From assembly GCF_004138335.1 (NCBI RefSeq), contig NZ_RYFW01000008.1, positions 62,001 through 126,000 on the forward strand: a stretch of DNA of 64,000 nt. The letters are read 5' to 3'. The position numbers were made by a program, and so were the translations under genes. The notes below the pieces were generated by a model that searched no databases, was not told where the DNA came from, and saw only the letters and a list, made by a program, of their open reading frames with translations. This document shows, in pieces, positions 7,912-16,526 of this stretch. The DNA is from Peristeroidobacter agariperforans. GTDB lineage: Bacteria; Pseudomonadota; Gammaproteobacteria; Steroidobacterales; Steroidobacteraceae. Numbering within the stretch: position 1 is the stretch's first letter; the number at the start of each line of letters is the position of its first letter.

Positions 7912-9048
7912 ATGACTGCCCTGCCTCCCTTTGAGCTCGAGTGTTACTTCGCCCGCTGGGAGTTCGCCGCCAAATACCATATGACGGCTTCGGACGCCGA
8001 GAGCATGTCGGTGCCGGAACTCCTCGCCATGGCTGCGCCCCACGATCGCGCCGCATACGAGAATCTTTGGCTGGGCTACACCGAAACCAGGGGGCTGCCC
8101 GCGCTGCGCGATGTGATTGCAAGCACGTACGCAAACCGACGCGCCGATGAAATCCTCGTCACGACCGGCGCAGAAGAGGCTATCTACGCCACACTCCAAA
8201 CGGTGCTCGAACGCAGCAGCCACGCCATCGTCGTCACCCCGAACTACCAATCGCACGAGACCATCGCGCAATCCCTCTGCGATGTCACTGGAGTGCCGTT
8301 GAACGCCGACGACGGTTGGTCGCTCGATATCGATCGTGTCGCCGCGGCGGTCCGGCCGAACACACGATTGATGCTGATCAACTTTCCACACAACCCCACC
8401 GGGGCGATCCTGTCGCGGGAGCGTTTTGACACATTGGTCGGCCTGTGCCGCCGGCACGGCATCTACCTGTTCTCCGATGAAGTATTCCGGTTGCTCGGGC
8501 CAGAAGGCACGGAACATCTGCCCCAAGTGGCGGATGTGTACGAGCGAGGCATCTCTCTTGGAGTCATGTCCAAGGCCTACGGGCTGCCCGGGCTTCGCAT
8601 CGGTTGGCTTGCCAGTGCCGATCGGGAAATTCTCCGACGGATAGAACACACCAAGCACTACCTGTCCATCTGCAACGCCGGCCCAAGCGAGCGCTTGGCC
8701 ATCATCGCACTGAAAGCGCGCGACCGGATCCTCGCCCGCAACTGCAGTATCGTCACGCAAAACCTCCAGATTCTGGATCAGTTCTTCGCAGAACATCTCG
8801 AACTGTTCGAGTGGACCCGACCACAGGGCGGGTGCATCTCCTACCCACGCTACCTGGGTTCGGAAGGCGTCGAACGCTTCACCAGCGACCTCGTTGAAAC
8901 CGCGGGTGTGCTGCTGGCGCCGGCCAGCATCTTTCAGTCGAACCTGGGGCCTACACCAACTGATCGCTTCCGTATCGGCGCAGGCCGCCGCGGCATCGGC
9001 GAGGGATTGGAAGCGTTCTGCGGCTACCTCAAACGTCGTCGAGCATGA
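7912..9048 (+). CDS. PLP-dependent aminotransferase class I/II
   Basis: A 378-residue fold-type I aminotransferase. Visible features: LGYTETRGLPALRDVIA near residue 50, the phosphate-loop region TTGAEEAIYA near 80, NFPHNPTGA near 160, the SDEVFR aspartate near 187 and the PLP lysine in MSKAYGLPGLRIGW near 224, with a C-terminal FRIGAGR arginine. I start at the ATG at 7912, because the in-frame extension upstream belongs to the LysR remnant. The stop overlaps the start of a short ornithine-cyclodeaminase-like fragment (ATGA), so the two once formed a translationally coupled pair. Amino acid specificity cannot be set from sequence. Confidence 0.88.
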   Translation: MTALPPFELECYFARWEFAAKYHMTASDAESMSVPELLAMAAPHDRAAYENLWLGYTETRGLPALRDVIASTYANRRADEILVTTGAEEAIYATLQTVLERSSHAIVVTPNYQSHETIAQSLCDVTGVPLNADDGWSLDIDRVAAAVRPNTRLMLINFPHNPTGAILSRERFDTLVGLCRRHGIYLFSDEVFRLLGPEGTEHLPQVADVYERGISLGVMSKAYGLPGLRIGWLASADREILRRIEHTKHYLSICNAGPSERLAIIALKARDRILARNCSIVTQNLQILDQFFAEHLELFEWTRPQGGCISYPRYLGSEGVERFTSDLVETAGVLLAPASIFQSNLGPTPTDRFRIGAGRRGIGEGLEAFCGYLKRRRA

Positions 9049-9191
9049 CAAACACGTTGCCGCGACATGATATCGACGCAATCCGGCGAGTCTTCGACAT
9101 GGACGAGATTGTCGAAGCGATGCGCCGGGCGTTCAGCGCTTACGCCCGAGGAAAGATCGGCGTCGAATCCGCAGCGAACTTTGAACTTTGA
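9045..9191 (+). pseudogene. Ornithine cyclodeaminase-family N-terminal stump
   Basis: A 48-codon frame starting with an ATGA overlap on the aminotransferase stop. IRRVFDMDEIVEAMRRAF and AYARGK match the N-terminal helix of ornithine cyclodeaminase/mu-crystallin proteins (compare the complete member at 27876 with ALVREAMQSLSRGK). Family members run to about 310-330 residues; here a stop follows at once and the next sequence belongs to a dienelactone hydrolase gene, so over 80 percent of the gene is lost. The overlap shows that it was originally an operon partner of the aminotransferase. Confidence 0.6.
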
Positions 9192-9199
9192 CCACGACC

Positions 9200-9973
9200 A
9201 TGATGCACAAAGAATTGGTGCAGTATCGAGACGGAGAAACCGTGTGCGAGGCCTACGTTGCGCACGCGGGGCGCCCGAACAAGCAGCCGTGTGTACTGAT
9301 CGCACACGACTGGAGTGGCCGATTGCCCCATGTGGATCGCATGGCCGATGAGATGGCTGCGCACGGGTATGTAGGGATCGCGATCGATATATACGGTCAC
9401 GGCAATCGTGGTCGCATCGAAGCCGACAACAGTGCGCTGATGGCTCCATTCATCGAAGACCGGGCGCTCCTGCTGCGCAGGCTGCAATCCGCGCTCGATG
9501 CGGCGGCATCGCTGCCGTTTGTCGACTCACACAGAGTGGCGATAGTGGGGTATTGCTTTGGCGGACTGTGCGCACTGGACCTGGCGCGCAGCGCAGATCC
9601 CCGCCTGGCGGCCGCAATCAGTATCCATGGAGTGCTGTCGAAACCTCCAGGCGTCACTCAGCGCATCAGCGCCAGCGTTCTGGTGCTGCACGGCTGGGAA
9701 GATCCCTATGCGCGCCCTCGCGAGGTTCTCGAACTAGCTCAGGAGCTGACGCAAGCAGGAGCAGACTGGCAGTTGCACGCCTACGGCCACGCTCTGCACG
9801 CTTTCACGGCGGAGAGCCTGAATGACCCGGCGAAGGGTCTTGCTTATCACCCCAAGGCGGCGGCTCGTGCCCGACACGCGCAGATCTCGTTCCTAGCAGA
9901 GACTCTTGCGAGTCATCGCCAGCCTGGGGATGCCGCTCTTGACCGGCCGCTGCGTGAATCGAATTCGGCCTGA
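9200..9973 (+). CDS. Dienelactone hydrolase family protein
   Basis: A 257-residue alpha/beta hydrolase with the dienelactone hydrolase triad: nucleophile Cys in GYCFGG (about residue 118), aspartate in HGWEDPYA (about 170) and histidine in GHALHAFT (about 203). The family hydrolyses dienelactones or related esters in the cytoplasm, though many members have unknown substrates. A TTG at 9188 would add four residues; I prefer the ATG at 9200, with a second ATG right behind it. It begins directly after the ornithine-cyclodeaminase stump and may have been brought in by the deletion that removed that gene. Confidence 0.85.
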   Translation: MMHKELVQYRDGETVCEAYVAHAGRPNKQPCVLIAHDWSGRLPHVDRMADEMAAHGYVGIAIDIYGHGNRGRIEADNSALMAPFIEDRALLLRRLQSALDAAASLPFVDSHRVAIVGYCFGGLCALDLARSADPRLAAAISIHGVLSKPPGVTQRISASVLVLHGWEDPYARPREVLELAQELTQAGADWQLHAYGHALHAFTAESLNDPAKGLAYHPKAAARARHAQISFLAETLASHRQPGDAALDRPLRESNSA

Positions 9974-10139
9974 TCGTGCCTTCGGCCTCGGGAGCAGAGC
10001 TGCGACGAGAGGTGAGCAACACAGCGTCGGCCGCGCGACGCTGCATTGTCACTTCCTTTGCGATTCTCGCCGTAGCGCCGCTGGTTGAGCGTGGACTGGG
10101 CATTAAGCTTGTTGCATCTCTCCTCGCAGGGTCATCACG

Positions 10140-10568
10140 ATGCATCGCTTCGTCCCGGTCTTCTTCTATGGTGGTTTGATCAATCCAAAGATGCTGGAAA
10201 AGCTGGGCGTGAGCGCGCGTACGCAAGCCGTCGCCGTACTGCTTGGCTACCAGTTGACGATCTCACCGTGGGTGAATGTCGAACCCAGTGACGGTGGCCA
10301 GGTCTACGGCGTCGTCATGGACATGACGCAGGCGGAGCTGGATAAGATCTACTCGCAGCTCAAGGTGAAATACGTTCCCGTCGCGGTCACGGTCTCTCAG
10401 GGGGATCAGACGGTCACGGCACTCAGCTACATTGCCGATGAGCCGATGATTCCGGCCCAGGCCGAGGAAGGACATGTTCGCATGTTGCTCGACGCGGCAG
10501 AGCAGCGTCAGTTTCCCGAGTGGTATCTGGAGCGAATTCGCTCGTATCTGCCGCCGCACTCCAAGTAA
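10140..10568 (+). CDS. Gamma-glutamylcyclotransferase-like (AIG2/GGCT) protein
   Basis: A 142-residue protein beginning VFFYGGLINP, a variant of the YGSL-type substrate loop of the GGCT/AIG2 fold. It continues with GQVYGVVMDMTQAELDKI, where these proteins have a G-x-[VL]-[YW]-x-[ILV] strand and a helix around a glutamate. The usual catalytic glutamate could be one in the EEGH segment near residue 116. Enzymes of this fold cyclise gamma-glutamyl amino acids or amines to 5-oxoproline. It stands alone on the plus strand. Fold assignment is fairly good; substrate unknown. Confidence 0.65.
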   Translation: MHRFVPVFFYGGLINPKMLEKLGVSARTQAVAVLLGYQLTISPWVNVEPSDGGQVYGVVMDMTQAELDKIYSQLKVKYVPVAVTVSQGDQTVTALSYIADEPMIPAQAEEGHVRMLLDAAEQRQFPEWYLERIRSYLPPHSK

Positions 10569-10588
10569 TCGATGCAAGGGAACTGCGC

Positions 10589-10794
10589 TGCAATCGTTGC
10601 AGGATCGTCTGGATCGCTACCAAGCCGATTCACGCGCCCGGCAGAATCCTGCGACGACGGCGGCACTCGAGGCAGTGATTGCCGAGCTTCGCATCAGTCA
10701 TCCGCCGGGCGGCTACATGCAGCCCGGCGACGCGTTCCCGGATTTTTCAGTCGCTCGGATGAATCGTCCAGCATTCAACGGTGACGACACGTAA
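10589..10794 (+). pseudogene. Peroxiredoxin-like (AhpC/TSA) N-terminal fragment
   Basis: About 68 codons reading LQDRLDRYQADSRAR, LEAVIAELR and PGDAFPDFSV. That is the helical leader and first strand (PGD-x-[AF]-PDF) of AhpC/TSA-type peroxiredoxin-like proteins. A stop follows at 10792-10794, before the catalytic cysteine motif would appear. The remaining sequence up to the AraC gene at 10922 shows no continuation. No start codon with a plausible ribosome site was found. Best read as a truncated gene. Confidence 0.45.
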
Positions 10795-10921
10795 ACGATG
10801 TCGCAGCGGCTGCGTCGTGGTAGCTGCCACCGCGAATCCTGCCGTCGGCGCGCAACTGGTTTGCATCTTCGAGGACGACTCGGAGCCGGGTAGCTCAGAG
10901 ATCGCCAGTCAGCGTGAGGAT

Positions 10922-11890
10922 TCAGCCAATGTGCTCGCTGAAACGTTTGCGATATGCCGTCGGACTGATGCCGAGCCGGCGGCGGAAGTGATGGCGCAGA
11001 TTGGTCGCCGTGCCCAGCCCGCATTCCGACGCGATGATCTCGACCGATAACGCCGTTGCTTCGAGCAGCTGCCTGGCGCGATCGACGCGTGCCGCCAGCA
11101 GCCAGTCAACGGGAGTGACGCCGGTCTTTTGTTTGAAGCGGCGCATGAAGGTCCGGGTGCTCATCGCGTGCAGCTGCGCCAGCTGTTTCAACTGGCACTC
11201 CATGTGTAAATGTTTGGACATGTGCTGAAGCGCGGAGGAAATACGATCGCGATGCTGGGTCAACACGGGGCGCTCGATGAACTGCGCCTGGCCGCCGTCG
11301 CGGTGGGGCTGCACGACCAGGCGGCGGGCGACCTGGTTGGCGATGTTCGAGCCATAATCGCGCCGGACAAGGTGCAGGCAGGCATCGAGCCCGGCTGCGC
11401 TGCCTGCCGAGGTGATGACCTGGCCTTCGTCGACATATAGAACATCCGGATCGACCGAGACGCGCGGAAACCTGCGACGAAACGCTTCGACGAAACGCCA
11501 ATGCGTCGTCGCTCGCTTGCCGTCGAGCAAGCCCGTCGCGGCCAATACGAATGAACCTGCGCAGATCGAGAGCAGCCGAGCGCCGCGATCATGAGCAAGG
11601 CGCAGTGCTTGAATGAGGTCGTTGGCAATGGGCGCGTCGACGACGCCCTTCCATCCAGTGACCACGACGGTGCCGGCATCGCGCAGCCGCTCCAGCCCCG
11701 CATCGGGCCGGATCTCGATACCGTACTCGCCTTTGAGCACGCCGGGCTCCGCGCCTGCGGTCTCGAAGCGATACCAACCCGGTTCGAATTCCGGGCGGAG
11801 CAGCCCGAACACCTCGGCGGCACAGGAGAACTCGAAATTGCTGAGACCATTGTAGACGAGCGCGACGACCAGGGGATTCGATGGAGCCAT
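10922..11890 (-). CDS. GlxA-type AraC-family transcriptional regulator
   Basis: A 322-residue regulator. Residues about 8-170 form a DJ-1/PfpI-like domain (ISVAxxVYNGLSNFEF-type start, SICAGSFVLAATGLLDGKRATTHW around the nucleophile-elbow cysteine). Residues about 215-320 form a double helix-turn-helix AraC domain (LAQLHAMSTRTFMRRFKQKTG and the ASECGLGTATNLRHHFRR signature). The start chosen is the ATG at 11890; the frame is open further up but without family resemblance. GlxA-like regulators bind unknown small ligands in the DJ-1 domain. A second member of the family is at 59527. Confidence 0.9.
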   Translation of the reverse strand: MAPSNPLVVALVYNGLSNFEFSCAAEVFGLLRPEFEPGWYRFETAGAEPGVLKGEYGIEIRPDAGLERLRDAGTVVVTGWKGVVDAPIANDLIQALRLAHDRGARLLSICAGSFVLAATGLLDGKRATTHWRFVEAFRRRFPRVSVDPDVLYVDEGQVITSAGSAAGLDACLHLVRRDYGSNIANQVARRLVVQPHRDGGQAQFIERPVLTQHRDRISSALQHMSKHLHMECQLKQLAQLHAMSTRTFMRRFKQKTGVTPVDWLLAARVDRARQLLEATALSVEIIASECGLGTATNLRHHFRRRLGISPTAYRKRFSEHIG

Positions 11891-12231
11891 GACGAACGAC
11901 GCTGCGGTGGCAAGATGTGAGCACGTGTGCAAATCATGCCAAGACGCGCTCGCGAATGAAGCAATCGGCCCGAAAACTGGCGCGAAGTTACCGATGGATG
12001 GCGTCTTATTTGCGAGATGCGTAAGCGCCGCTGCTTGGCAGTTCATTAGCGAACGATGTCACTCGCACCGATGGTGCATCGGCGATGTCTTCCTGCCGCG
12101 CAGGCCGACTCGAACCGCGACGATGACGGGTGTAGGTCCACTTCGGTGCGACCAACGCTCGGTATCATTGCGTCAGCGTATCCGGCGCCGACATGCGGCC
12201 TTTGATCGCTCGCTTGCCAGCGGTGCTGTTG
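11891..12231. other. Intergenic region without recognisable feature
   Basis: The 341 bp between the start of the GlxA-type regulator and the end of the LysR gene contain only short shadow frames on both strands. The regulator's promoter should lie here, but I could not identify convincing -35/-10 boxes or a palindrome. Confidence 0.5.
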
Positions 12232-13128
12232 CTACAGCCCGCCGAGTCGCAGCCGTGAGACGAGGAAATCCACGAACGCTCGTACCTTCGCGGGCATGGA
12301 CGCCGAGTCTTGCCAAAGCACGTGGATGGGCACGGCAGTGGGCTCGAACGCTTCGAGGACGAGGCGGACTTTTCCGGTGTCCACCAGATCTTTGATCTGC
12401 CACAACGGTGAATAGCCGAGTCCGAGTCCATTCATCACGGCCGCGTAGATCGCGGACATGGCGTTCGATCGAAACGCGCCATGCACAATCACGCTGTGTG
12501 GCTTGTCGTCGACATGGAATCGCCACAGGCCCGGGCGCGAGTCCACCGTCCTGACGAGGCAGGAGTGACGGGAGAGATCGGATGGATGCTCTGGAACGCC
12601 ATGGCGGTCCAGATAGCTCGGCGCCGCGAACACGACTCGGCGCAACGATCCCAATCGTCGTGCTCGCAAACTCGAGTCCGGCAGATCACCGATGCGAACC
12701 GCGAGGTCGAGTTGCTCGGCCGCGAGATCGACGAACGCATCCGACAGCTCCAGATCGACGCGTACTTGGGGATACTGCAACATGAACTCCGCAATGATCG
12801 GCACCAGATAGCTGGGGCCGAAAAGAACCGGCGCGCTGATGCGTAATTTTCCGGCGGGCTCGGCGATGCCGCGCGTAGCGGCAAGCTTTGCTTCGTTGAC
12901 GCTGACGATTGCCGGTTTCACGCGCTCATAAAACTCCAGACCTGCTTCGCTCGCGGACGAGCCTCTGGTCGTGCGCTGGAGTAATTCGATGCCGACGTCC
13001 TGCTCCAATGCCGCCAGCGAGCGGCTGACCGACTGCAGCGATCGCCGCAAGCTCGCGGCCGCGGCGGTCAAACTGCCATTCTCCACGATCGCAATGAATG
13101 CTTCGAAGTCTTCGATCCGGCTCATCAC
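12232..13128 (-). CDS. LysR-family transcriptional regulator
   Basis: A 298-residue LysR protein: N-terminal HTH (FIAIVENGSLTAAAASLRRSLQSVSRSLAALE, residues about 8-45) and an effector domain beginning KLRISAPVLFGPSYLVPII near residue 92, with the LDLAVRIGDLPDSSLRARR signature of the CrgA/AaeR-like clade. The length is typical. It is divergent from the NmrA-type reductase at 13229 across 100 bp, and such LysR/NmrA divergent pairs are common, so the reductase is the probable target. The inducer is unknown. Confidence 0.92.
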   Translation of the reverse strand: MMSRIEDFEAFIAIVENGSLTAAAASLRRSLQSVSRSLAALEQDVGIELLQRTTRGSSASEAGLEFYERVKPAIVSVNEAKLAATRGIAEPAGKLRISAPVLFGPSYLVPIIAEFMLQYPQVRVDLELSDAFVDLAAEQLDLAVRIGDLPDSSLRARRLGSLRRVVFAAPSYLDRHGVPEHPSDLSRHSCLVRTVDSRPGLWRFHVDDKPHSVIVHGAFRSNAMSAIYAAVMNGLGLGYSPLWQIKDLVDTGKVRLVLEAFEPTAVPIHVLWQDSASMPAKVRAFVDFLVSRLRLGGL

Positions 13129-13228
13129 TCTCTCGAAAATCGACAGGCAGCCTCACGCCGTCTGGTGATTGTTGGGGTGGGGAAGGAAATCTACTCTGGA
13201 TGGCCTGAAGTCACCAATGGAGTCTCGC

Positions 13229-14119
13229 ATGTCGAAAGGTCCGATCGTTCTCGTCGTCGGCGCGACGGGAAAGTATGCGCGCCTGGTCGTTCCAGAGTTA
13301 CGCAACCGGGGTGCCGTGGTTCGCGCACTGGTCAGAGCCGAAAGCCGCGCGCAGATCGCTCGCGAGAATGGAGCGGACCAAATCTCGATTGGAGATTTGC
13401 GCGATCCGGTAAGCCTGGAGCGCGCGTTGCCGGGAGTGACTGGCGTGTTTCATATCGGTCCGGTGTTCGCAGCCGATGAGGCTCGGATGGGGGTGAATCT
13501 GGTCCAGGCCGCCGAGCGCGCCGGTGTGAAGAAGTTTGTGTTCTCGTCGGTGATTCAACCGACCAATACCGAACTAAAGCATCACGTAGCGAAGGTTCCG
13601 GTAGAGAGCGCACTGTACAACTCACGCTTGCAGTACACCATCCTGCAGCCGGTGAACTTCATGCAGAACATCGGTATGGCGTGGCCCGCGATCGTGTCGA
13701 AGCGCGCATTTGCTGAACCATTTCCGGCCGACGTTCGCATCGCTCGTGTCGATTATCGGGATGTCGCGGAAGTGGCGGCGATCGCACTGACCGAGGAGCG
13801 GCTGGCGTTTGCCACGTTGCAATTGAGTGCGGGCATGTACGATCGCCGGCAGATCGCGGCAATGATCTCAGATGAGCTTGGCGAGCTGATCGAGGCGCGT
13901 GAGTTGAGCTTTAATGAGTGGGTAGCGGTGGCGCGGCCGCCGTACGGTATTCAAGAGTTGCAGGCGCTCGCTACGGTTTACGCGCACTACTCGCGCTATG
14001 GCCTCGGAGGCAACAGCGTGTCTTTGTCGGCAGCTCTGCAAAGGGAGCCTCGCTCGTTGCGAGCGTACATTCGCGAGTGTGCTAACGCGACTGCGGCTCA
14101 GCGCGCGAGAGATGCATAG
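13229..14119 (+). CDS. NmrA-like NAD(P)-binding protein (atypical SDR)
   Basis: A 296-residue atypical short-chain dehydrogenase with the N-terminal dinucleotide motif GATGKYAR (family consensus GATGxxG; the last glycine is Ala here) near residue 11, followed by VRALVRAESRAQ and HIGPVF segments typical of NmrA/HSCARG and quinone-reductase-like proteins. These bind NADP(H) as redox sensors or reduce quinones. I start at the ATG at 13229 because GGAG lies seven bases before it; an in-frame ATG at 13217 is possible. It is divergent from the LysR gene at 13128, which likely controls it. Confidence 0.85.
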   Translation: MSKGPIVLVVGATGKYARLVVPELRNRGAVVRALVRAESRAQIARENGADQISIGDLRDPVSLERALPGVTGVFHIGPVFAADEARMGVNLVQAAERAGVKKFVFSSVIQPTNTELKHHVAKVPVESALYNSRLQYTILQPVNFMQNIGMAWPAIVSKRAFAEPFPADVRIARVDYRDVAEVAAIALTEERLAFATLQLSAGMYDRRQIAAMISDELGELIEARELSFNEWVAVARPPYGIQELQALATVYAHYSRYGLGGNSVSLSAALQREPRSLRAYIRECANATAAQRARDA

Positions 14120-14227
14120 ATGAGTGGTGCCGATCGCGCGGCTTCGTGGGCCGGCGCCTGCACGGCGCGTGATGTTAGGAACAATCCGATGGGTCCGGCC
14201 AATCCGCTGACGGCCGCCCCGAGAAAT

Positions 14228-15226
14228 TCATCGCCTCGCATCGAGCCACGGCGCAAGCGACAAGCTCCAGATATTATAGTTGCCGTTATCCCATGACTGC
14301 ATGCGCGCGAGATCGGCGCTCGCTTGAGATTGGGTGCGGGGGAAAGTGATCGGTAGGACGCGTTCGCTGCTGAAATAGAGCGTGCGATGATCAGGGCTCA
14401 GCCGCGGTTCTGCATCCGAGCCGGGGCTGTTGACGCCACCACCCATAGACTGAGGATCGCTCCAGCCGTCACCGGTACGAAAAGCAATGAACAGATCGAT
14501 GCTGCGCTTGGGCACGCGACCCGAGCCGAAGATGACGAATGACTCGTCGGCCGCGACCGCCGGATCGACATCGCTGGCAGTGCCGTCGCTAAATGGTAAG
14601 GGCTGCGCCAGGGCATAGGCGCCGTCGCGATACTGCGAACGGAACAAGCGGAACTTGCCGGTCTTCGTATCTGTGGTCATGAACCACACGCTACCATCGC
14701 CAGTCACGCTCGGCGCGAACGTCGTCGTATTCGTGTTGACCGCATCCGACAAACGCACTGGCTCGCCCCATCCATTGCCTCTGCGGTCGACGCGCCAGAT
14801 ATTGCCGCCTTTTTGCGGGCCGCCATTGTAAGTTGCCTCGATCGACTTACCGCCCGGTTTCATCGGTCGATTCGACACGAATGCGAGCCAGGAACCGTCC
14901 GGCGCGAATGCGGGCTCCATATCGTTCCACTCACCAGAAAACGCAGCGATCCGCGGCTCGGACCAACGCCCGTCGACGCGGGATGAGAACAGGATCGTTG
15001 ATTGCGCGGCACTGCTGCGCCCGAAATAGACGGAATTGCCGTCGGGGGCAAAGGCAGGCGCCGAATCGTGTGCAGAAGCGGAGATCACGGCGGGAGCGAA
15101 AACTTCCGGTGCCGTGGTGTGTGCATCAGGTATTGACGCCGGCCCGGCTGCCGCAAGGTCGCCGCATCCGGCCACAAGCGCTGAACACACAATTGTAACA
15201 ATCGCAAGCGTCGTGGGGAGTTTCAT
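14228..15226 (-). CDS. PD40/TolB-like beta-propeller lipoprotein
   Basis: A 332-residue exported lipoprotein. The N-terminus is a signal with lipobox VAGC (Cys near residue 20). The mature part holds repeated PD40/WD40-like motifs: SAPAFAPDGNSVYFG, EPAFAPDGSWLAFVSNRP, APSVTGDGSVWFMT, DPAVAADESFVIFGS and EPRLSPDHRTLYFSS, about five blades in all. Such propellers of the TolB-like type occur as scaffold or sensor proteins in the periplasm. The start at 15226 gives the signal peptide; a longer frame begins with unlikely residues. It stands alone, downstream of repeat copy C on the opposite strand. Confidence 0.85.
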   Translation of the reverse strand: MKLPTTLAIVTIVCSALVAGCGDLAAAGPASIPDAHTTAPEVFAPAVISASAHDSAPAFAPDGNSVYFGRSSAAQSTILFSSRVDGRWSEPRIAAFSGEWNDMEPAFAPDGSWLAFVSNRPMKPGGKSIEATYNGGPQKGGNIWRVDRRGNGWGEPVRLSDAVNTNTTTFAPSVTGDGSVWFMTTDTKTGKFRLFRSQYRDGAYALAQPLPFSDGTASDVDPAVAADESFVIFGSGRVPKRSIDLFIAFRTGDGWSDPQSMGGGVNSPGSDAEPRLSPDHRTLYFSSERVLPITFPRTQSQASADLARMQSWDNGNYNIWSLSLAPWLDARR

Positions 15227-15326
15227 GCGAATTCTGTGGCGTGAATTGAGTGCCTCATTACTGTACCGGATGCAGTCCGTCGAGTAGTGTTTCGACGCGA
15301 CGAAATGCGGTCTCGATCGGCGTAGT

Positions 15327-15650
15327 GTCCAAGAATTCAATCGGGTTGAGTTTCGGCGCTTTTCCGGCGAAACTATACGGACCGAACCTCGATCAGCACC
15401 CCGCAGCCTCTATAGAACAAGCCCTCAAACCCGCCGCGCTTCCAGGCTCTTTGGGCATGTTTCTATAAAATTCCCGATCCTAACCTCACGATTTCCCTGA
15501 TCGTTTAGTATGACTCTCAATCAGTTGGTGATAGGTTCGAGTCCTATACGGCCCATCACTTTCCTGCTTTGAATTCTGCCAGTTACTGCTAGATTCGAGG
15601 CGACTGCGAAATTCCCGCCTCTATAAAACTCCCTATGCTTCGCCTGCCTC
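15327..15650 (+). repeat. Dispersed repeat, copy C, with tRNA-Lys 3' half
   Basis: Third copy of the repeat at 5327. It shares the left block TCCAAGAATTCAATCG, the hairpin block (one arm mutated, GTTTCGGCG against CGGCGAAAC), CCTCAAACCCGCCGC, CTCACGATTTCCCTGATCG, the tRNA half, GAATTCTG and the right block GAGGCGACTGCGAAATTCCCGCCTC. About 55 bp present in copies A and B between the hairpin and the ACCGAACCTC block are missing. It fills the gap upstream of the RIO kinase gene and may supply part of its leader. Confidence 0.75.
15511..15558 (+). other. tRNA-Lys-like 3' half remnant, copy C
   Basis: The anticodon arm has decayed (TGA-CTCTCAA-TCA, anticodon now CTC), the T arm ATAGG-TTCGAGT-CCTAT is intact, and the terminal CCA has become TCA. 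No 5' half is present. It is the most diverged of the three remnants. Confidence 0.7.
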
Positions 15651-15657
15651 ACCTCGT

Positions 15658-16503
15658 ATGAGACTTCCCGCCGCGCTCCAGGAACTGCTGGACGAGGGCA
15701 TCATCGATGCTGTCGTTCGACAATTGAAAAGCGGCAAGGAAGCGTCCGTTTATGTGGTTCGCTGCGGCGATCAGACGCGCTGTGCCAAGGTCTACAAGGA
15801 CATGGCTCAACGCAGCTTTCAGCGACGTGCCCAGTACCAAGAGGGTCGGAAGGTGCGCGGCAGTCGCGAGTCTCGCGCGATGGCAAAGAGCACCCGCTAC
15901 GGCCGCAAGGAACAGGAGAGCGCATGGAAGAACGCCGAGGTCGACGCGCTCTATCGGTTGTCCGGCGCGGGGGTGCGTGTGCCGCAGCCGTTCGGATTCT
16001 TCAACGGCGTCCTGATCATGGAGATGGTGACGGACGCTTACGGCGATAGCGCGCCGCGGCTGGGTGAGGTGGAGTTGTCAGCCGCGGTGGCGCGCGACTA
16101 CCACCGATTCCTCATCGGCCAGATCGTGCGTATGCTCAGCGCAGGTCTGATCCACGGCGATCTGTCGCAGTTCAACGTGCTGATCGGCGAGCAGGGACCC
16201 GTCATCATCGACCTGCCACAGGCCGTCGATGCGGCGGGCAATAACAACAGCTTCGCGATGCTCGAACGGGACGTAACGAACATCACAGAGAAGCTGGGCC
16301 AGTTCGCACCAGAGCTGCTGGAAACGAGATTCGCCCATGAAATGTGGACGCTGTTCGAGCAGGGCGAACTGAAGCCGGACAGCGAATTGACGGGTATTCA
16401 TATCAGGGATGAAACACCGGCGAATCTCGATCAGGTCGTGTCCGCTATCGAAGATGCACGCTACGAGGAAATGGCACGCCGCGAACGCGAGGCCGCCGAG
16501 TAA
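15658..16503 (+). CDS. RIO1-family serine protein kinase
   Basis: A 281-residue RIO-type kinase. It has the ATP-binding loop KSGKEASVY (residues 24-32), the nucleotide-contacting lysine in CAKVYK (Lys44), the catalytic loop HGDLSQFN (166-173, Asp168) and the metal-binding IIDLPQ (Asp185), the RIO equivalents of HRD and DFG. A lysine/arginine-rich segment at 50-88 is the RIO1-type flexible loop. Bacterial RIO1-like proteins exist in Pseudomonas and relatives; their role in bacteria is unclear, whereas eukaryotic and archaeal RIO kinases act in small ribosomal subunit maturation. The ATG lies eight bases after the end of repeat copy C. It is probably monocistronic. Confidence 0.92.
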   Translation: MRLPAALQELLDEGIIDAVVRQLKSGKEASVYVVRCGDQTRCAKVYKDMAQRSFQRRAQYQEGRKVRGSRESRAMAKSTRYGRKEQESAWKNAEVDALYRLSGAGVRVPQPFGFFNGVLIMEMVTDAYGDSAPRLGEVELSAAVARDYHRFLIGQIVRMLSAGLIHGDLSQFNVLIGEQGPVIIDLPQAVDAAGNNNSFAMLERDVTNITEKLGQFAPELLETRFAHEMWTLFEQGELKPDSELTGIHIRDETPANLDQVVSAIEDARYEEMARREREAAE

Positions 16504-16526
16504 CGCCGGAGGCTCCGCAGTGTCAC

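Noticed and set aside
7771-9081. 436-codon minus-strand frame
   Set aside because: It is antisense to the aminotransferase, which has all its PLP motifs. The antisense product shows no family pattern.
5561-15558. Functional tRNA-Lys genes at the three repeat copies
   Set aside because: Each has only the 3' half; the acceptor 5' strand and D arm are absent upstream and copy C has lost the CCA end.
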